Position numbers and translations under genes: made by a program. 10,000 bases of DNA, from positions 312,630 through 322,629 of the forward strand of contig KV908465.1 in NCBI GenBank assembly GCA_002005505.1, written 5' to 3'. Numbering within the stretch: position 1 is the first letter of the stretch; each line of letters starts with the position of its first letter. Source of the stretch: Botryococcus braunii (lineage: Eukaryota > Chlorophyta > Trebouxiophyceae). Positions 8,153 to 10,000 of the stretch are shown here, one piece after another. The notes under the pieces were generated by a model. The model had not been told where the DNA came from. It was given only the letters and a program-made list of their open reading frames with translations, and ran no database searches.

Positions 8153-9000
8153 TATTACGTCCAGAACCAGCCAATAAGGCTGAAGGGATGAAGATACAAT
8201 TGCCTAGGATCTAGACCCACTGCTAAGAGCGCTCTAGCTAGCTGGATGTCCCTGAAGCATTCATGTAGGCCTTTGAAGCGGTAACCACAAGCCTTGCAAC
8301 CCCATCACCTCACTTCATGTCTTGCTGCCACATGAAGCGAGTAACTGATCGAACTCGCGGGTGGATAAGGCGGTTGAACTTAGATCGAATGTGTTCTTCA
8401 AATGGACAAATGGACAAGAAGCGAAACCGGTCTCCCACCAACCCTAATGAACACCTAGCTAATTTAGTGCAGACCCTCATAATATGGGGGATCCCTTTGC
8501 CGTCTATCAGTGTCAACTGGCAGGTCATGACATCCGAGGCGGAACCGTAAGTGTTCTTACACTCTTCACAGGTAGATGAAGCCTGGGCTGACGCCACCTG
8601 TCGAAACACGAACACGCACAGTTGCTATCTCGTCTTGGCCCACGCTGTGCAGTCCCTTCCCGGGGACTGGGATTTCCCTGGGGACTTTTCTTGGGGGAAC
8701 CCTCTTCTGCCAAATGTCGCTCGAGTAAAATTGAAATGATTTACCACCGTAACTACTACAGCTCAGGGAGCCGGTTTGGGGGAGCGTGGGTACTGGCCGG
8801 GGCTGATGCAGACGTTTCCACAGTTGCTGAACGACAGTCAAGAGACATCTGAGACACCCCCACGCCAGCAAGATCTTGCCCCAATACTCGGCCTTCTTGA
8901 CCATTTCAAACTGCAGGACACAGGGCTGATGTAGTTTGGCAATCATGCCTCCTCGGGAGTCAGAGCGTTTGCAATATAAGCGGCCGGTATTCACAGTCAC
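8153..9000. other. no gene recognised; competing weak frames on both strands
   Basis: Moderate open frames occur on both strands at 8310-8615 and 8566-9000. None shows a family motif, a consistent splice pattern or a codon bias like the SET exons. A minus-strand frame contains CEECKNTYGSASDVMTCQL around 8500-8570 and looks the least random, but one CxxC pair is not enough. If a gene exists here it is unresolved. Confidence 0.4.
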
Positions 9001-9030
9001 TCTGCCACAAGAAGAAATTGAGGTGCGCAG

Positions 9031-9058
9031 CCAATCGGATGTAATTTGCTGTTATAAA
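9031..9058 (+). promoter_or_regulatory. CCAAT box plus TATA box, candidate promoter
   Basis: CCAAT at 9031-9035 and TATAAA at 9053-9058 lie 17 bases apart on the + strand. Transcription would begin near 9085. No ATG follows until 9243, and the open frame at 9321 is downstream. Both motifs are short and may occur by chance. Confidence 0.3.
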
Positions 9059-9320
9059 CGCCATTGTCGTTTGTCTGTCCCTTGGGACCTTGTTGTCTTG
9101 CGTGTTTCGACATTCGCCGGTGTCGACCAGAGTCTGCGGCGGCAACGCAAGGCGGAAAACCTTGGAAGCCCCTGTTTGGTGTTTTAGGCATTTTGGTGAT
9201 ATCCTGTAGCAGTCGTTTGGTGCCTGACTTCCTAAGCCAATTATGTATGTTGCTAAATTTGAAATGTTGCGCGGTGACGGGTGAAAACCCAGACAGGAGC
9301 CTATCACTCCGATCCGCGGG

Positions 9321-9515
9321 ATGCATGATTTAATACCCCATGGATTGTGCACGATAATGGTTGCAGCAATGTTCGGATTCTGGATTCACTCTTTTTTTGT
9401 TGGGGACATTCAGAAAGACCTTCAGATGTTGTCAACGCGACCTTTCAAGCCCGTGCCGAAAAACAAAAAGGAAACCAAGCCAGCCGAGCGGCAAAGCAAC
9501 TACGAATACGAATGA
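9321..9515 (+). CDS. small hypothetical protein with one membrane-like segment
   Basis: A 64-codon frame from ATG 9321 to TGA 9513-9515. A second ATG at 9357 would give 52 codons. The N-terminal part (about residues 7-28) is hydrophobic, including IMVAAMFGFWIHSFFVG. The rest is charged and Lys-rich, with KPVPKNKKETKPAERQ near the end and a YEYE tail. This is the layout of small single-pass proteins such as organelle respiratory-complex accessory subunits, but I recognise no family. TTGCAG ending at 9367 could be a splice acceptor, making this a terminal exon instead. A short upstream frame (9243-9284) and an overlapping one (9247-9333) precede it. The hydrophobic-then-basic pattern is the main reason to take it seriously. 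Confidence 0.35.
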   Translation: MHDLIPHGLCTIMVAAMFGFWIHSFFVGDIQKDLQMLSTRPFKPVPKNKKETKPAERQSNYEYE

Positions 9516-10000
9516 TGTGATCTAACACAGATGGTGAGGCGCGGTTTGACTTTGTGAAGACATTGCAATAACATATTTGACATTGCCTCCCAACTCCTTG
9601 CCTCCAAATAGGAGCATTTTCGCTCGCGAAGTTTACTTGCAATCTGTTTCATAATTGTGAATATTTAAGAATCCTTGCGATGGCTGCTGGGCCAGGGTCT
9701 ACATCAAGGTCCAATATTACTCAGACGGATCCAGGGGTGACATCATGTGTCCCCCCTGTCCTCACCGCTCGAATGGAATGGATGAAGGGCCAGCTGATGT
9801 CTTGCCAAGATGGAGAGTTGCTTTCGCAATGTGCAAGCGGAAAGCTGATGTACGCTTGGAATCGCCCTTTGTTTTTTTTGCTGTATGGGGAGCACATTGA
9901 TTTTGGAAGAACTCCAGAGTTCTGAACCTGCTACCAGTTGATGATTGCTCTGACACGGCATTAGGCCCTGACAGGCATGATCATTGATGAAGCAGCTGGA
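9516..10000. other. no gene recognised
   Basis: The longest frame is 81 codons on the + strand (9680-9925), starting MAAGPGSTSRSNITQTDPGV. It has no motif, and equal-sized frames overlap on the minus strand. No repeat or RNA gene was seen. Confidence 0.4.

Noticed and set aside
8310..9000. Minus-strand gene with a CEEC motif
   Set aside because: Only one Cys pair, no family resemblance, and comparable + strand frames overlap; support is insufficient for a call.
9680..9925. 81-codon + strand frame near the right end
   Set aside because: No motif, no codon-use signal, and overlapping minus-strand frames of similar length.

Overview
The window reads as nuclear DNA of a eukaryote. One split gene with GT-AG introns of about 0.7-1.9 kb can be followed through the first 6.3 kb, and the rest is rich in microsatellites, minisatellites and homopolymer runs. 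Its exons are GC-rich, with many codons ending in G or C. Introns carry (GT)n runs, T-then-G runs and TTTAGGG-like motifs, which would suit an alga or another plant-like protist, but nothing in the window fixes the lineage.

The recognisable gene lies on the + strand. It encodes the C-terminal part of a SET-domain lysine methyltransferase of the SMYD (SET-MYND) type. Supported exons are 777-899 (or 777-873), 2711-2826, 3961-4171 (or to 4157), 5099-5348 and 6072-6278, with a TGA stop at 6276-6278. The exon at 2711 carries the NHSC-x-PN signature. The exon at 3961 carries GEE...DY and the post-SET cluster WGF-x-C-x-C-x-x-C. The last two exons should form the helical C-terminal domain. The N-terminal SET half and any MYND finger are not visible and probably lie upstream; an open stretch at 3-162 could be one more exon, with weak support.

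The most unusual feature is inside this gene. At two separate introns the end of the intron and the first bases of the next exon are repeated several times, in decayed form, before the real exon. Before the exon at 3961 there are four decayed copies (3461-3957), one with an intact acceptor and the correct reading phase. Before the exon at 6072 there are about five copies (5729-6050). Acceptors of these exons are preceded by G runs instead of a pyrimidine tract.

Other repeats: a 23/24-bp array (277-440), an 86-bp triplicate (1065-1321), a 97-bp period duplication (1479-1642), a GGTACC-rich inverted repeat (2177-2345), a hairpin (4201-4253), a 20/40-bp array (4727-5042), a polypyrimidine block (5407-5567), five long GT/AC runs, a 133-bp terminal-inverted-repeat element (6579-6711) and a 24-bp triplicate (7893-7964).

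From 6.28 kb to about 9.3 kb no gene could be recognised. Near the right end a 64-codon frame (9321-9515) with one hydrophobic segment, downstream of a CCAAT/TATA pair, may be a small membrane protein gene.
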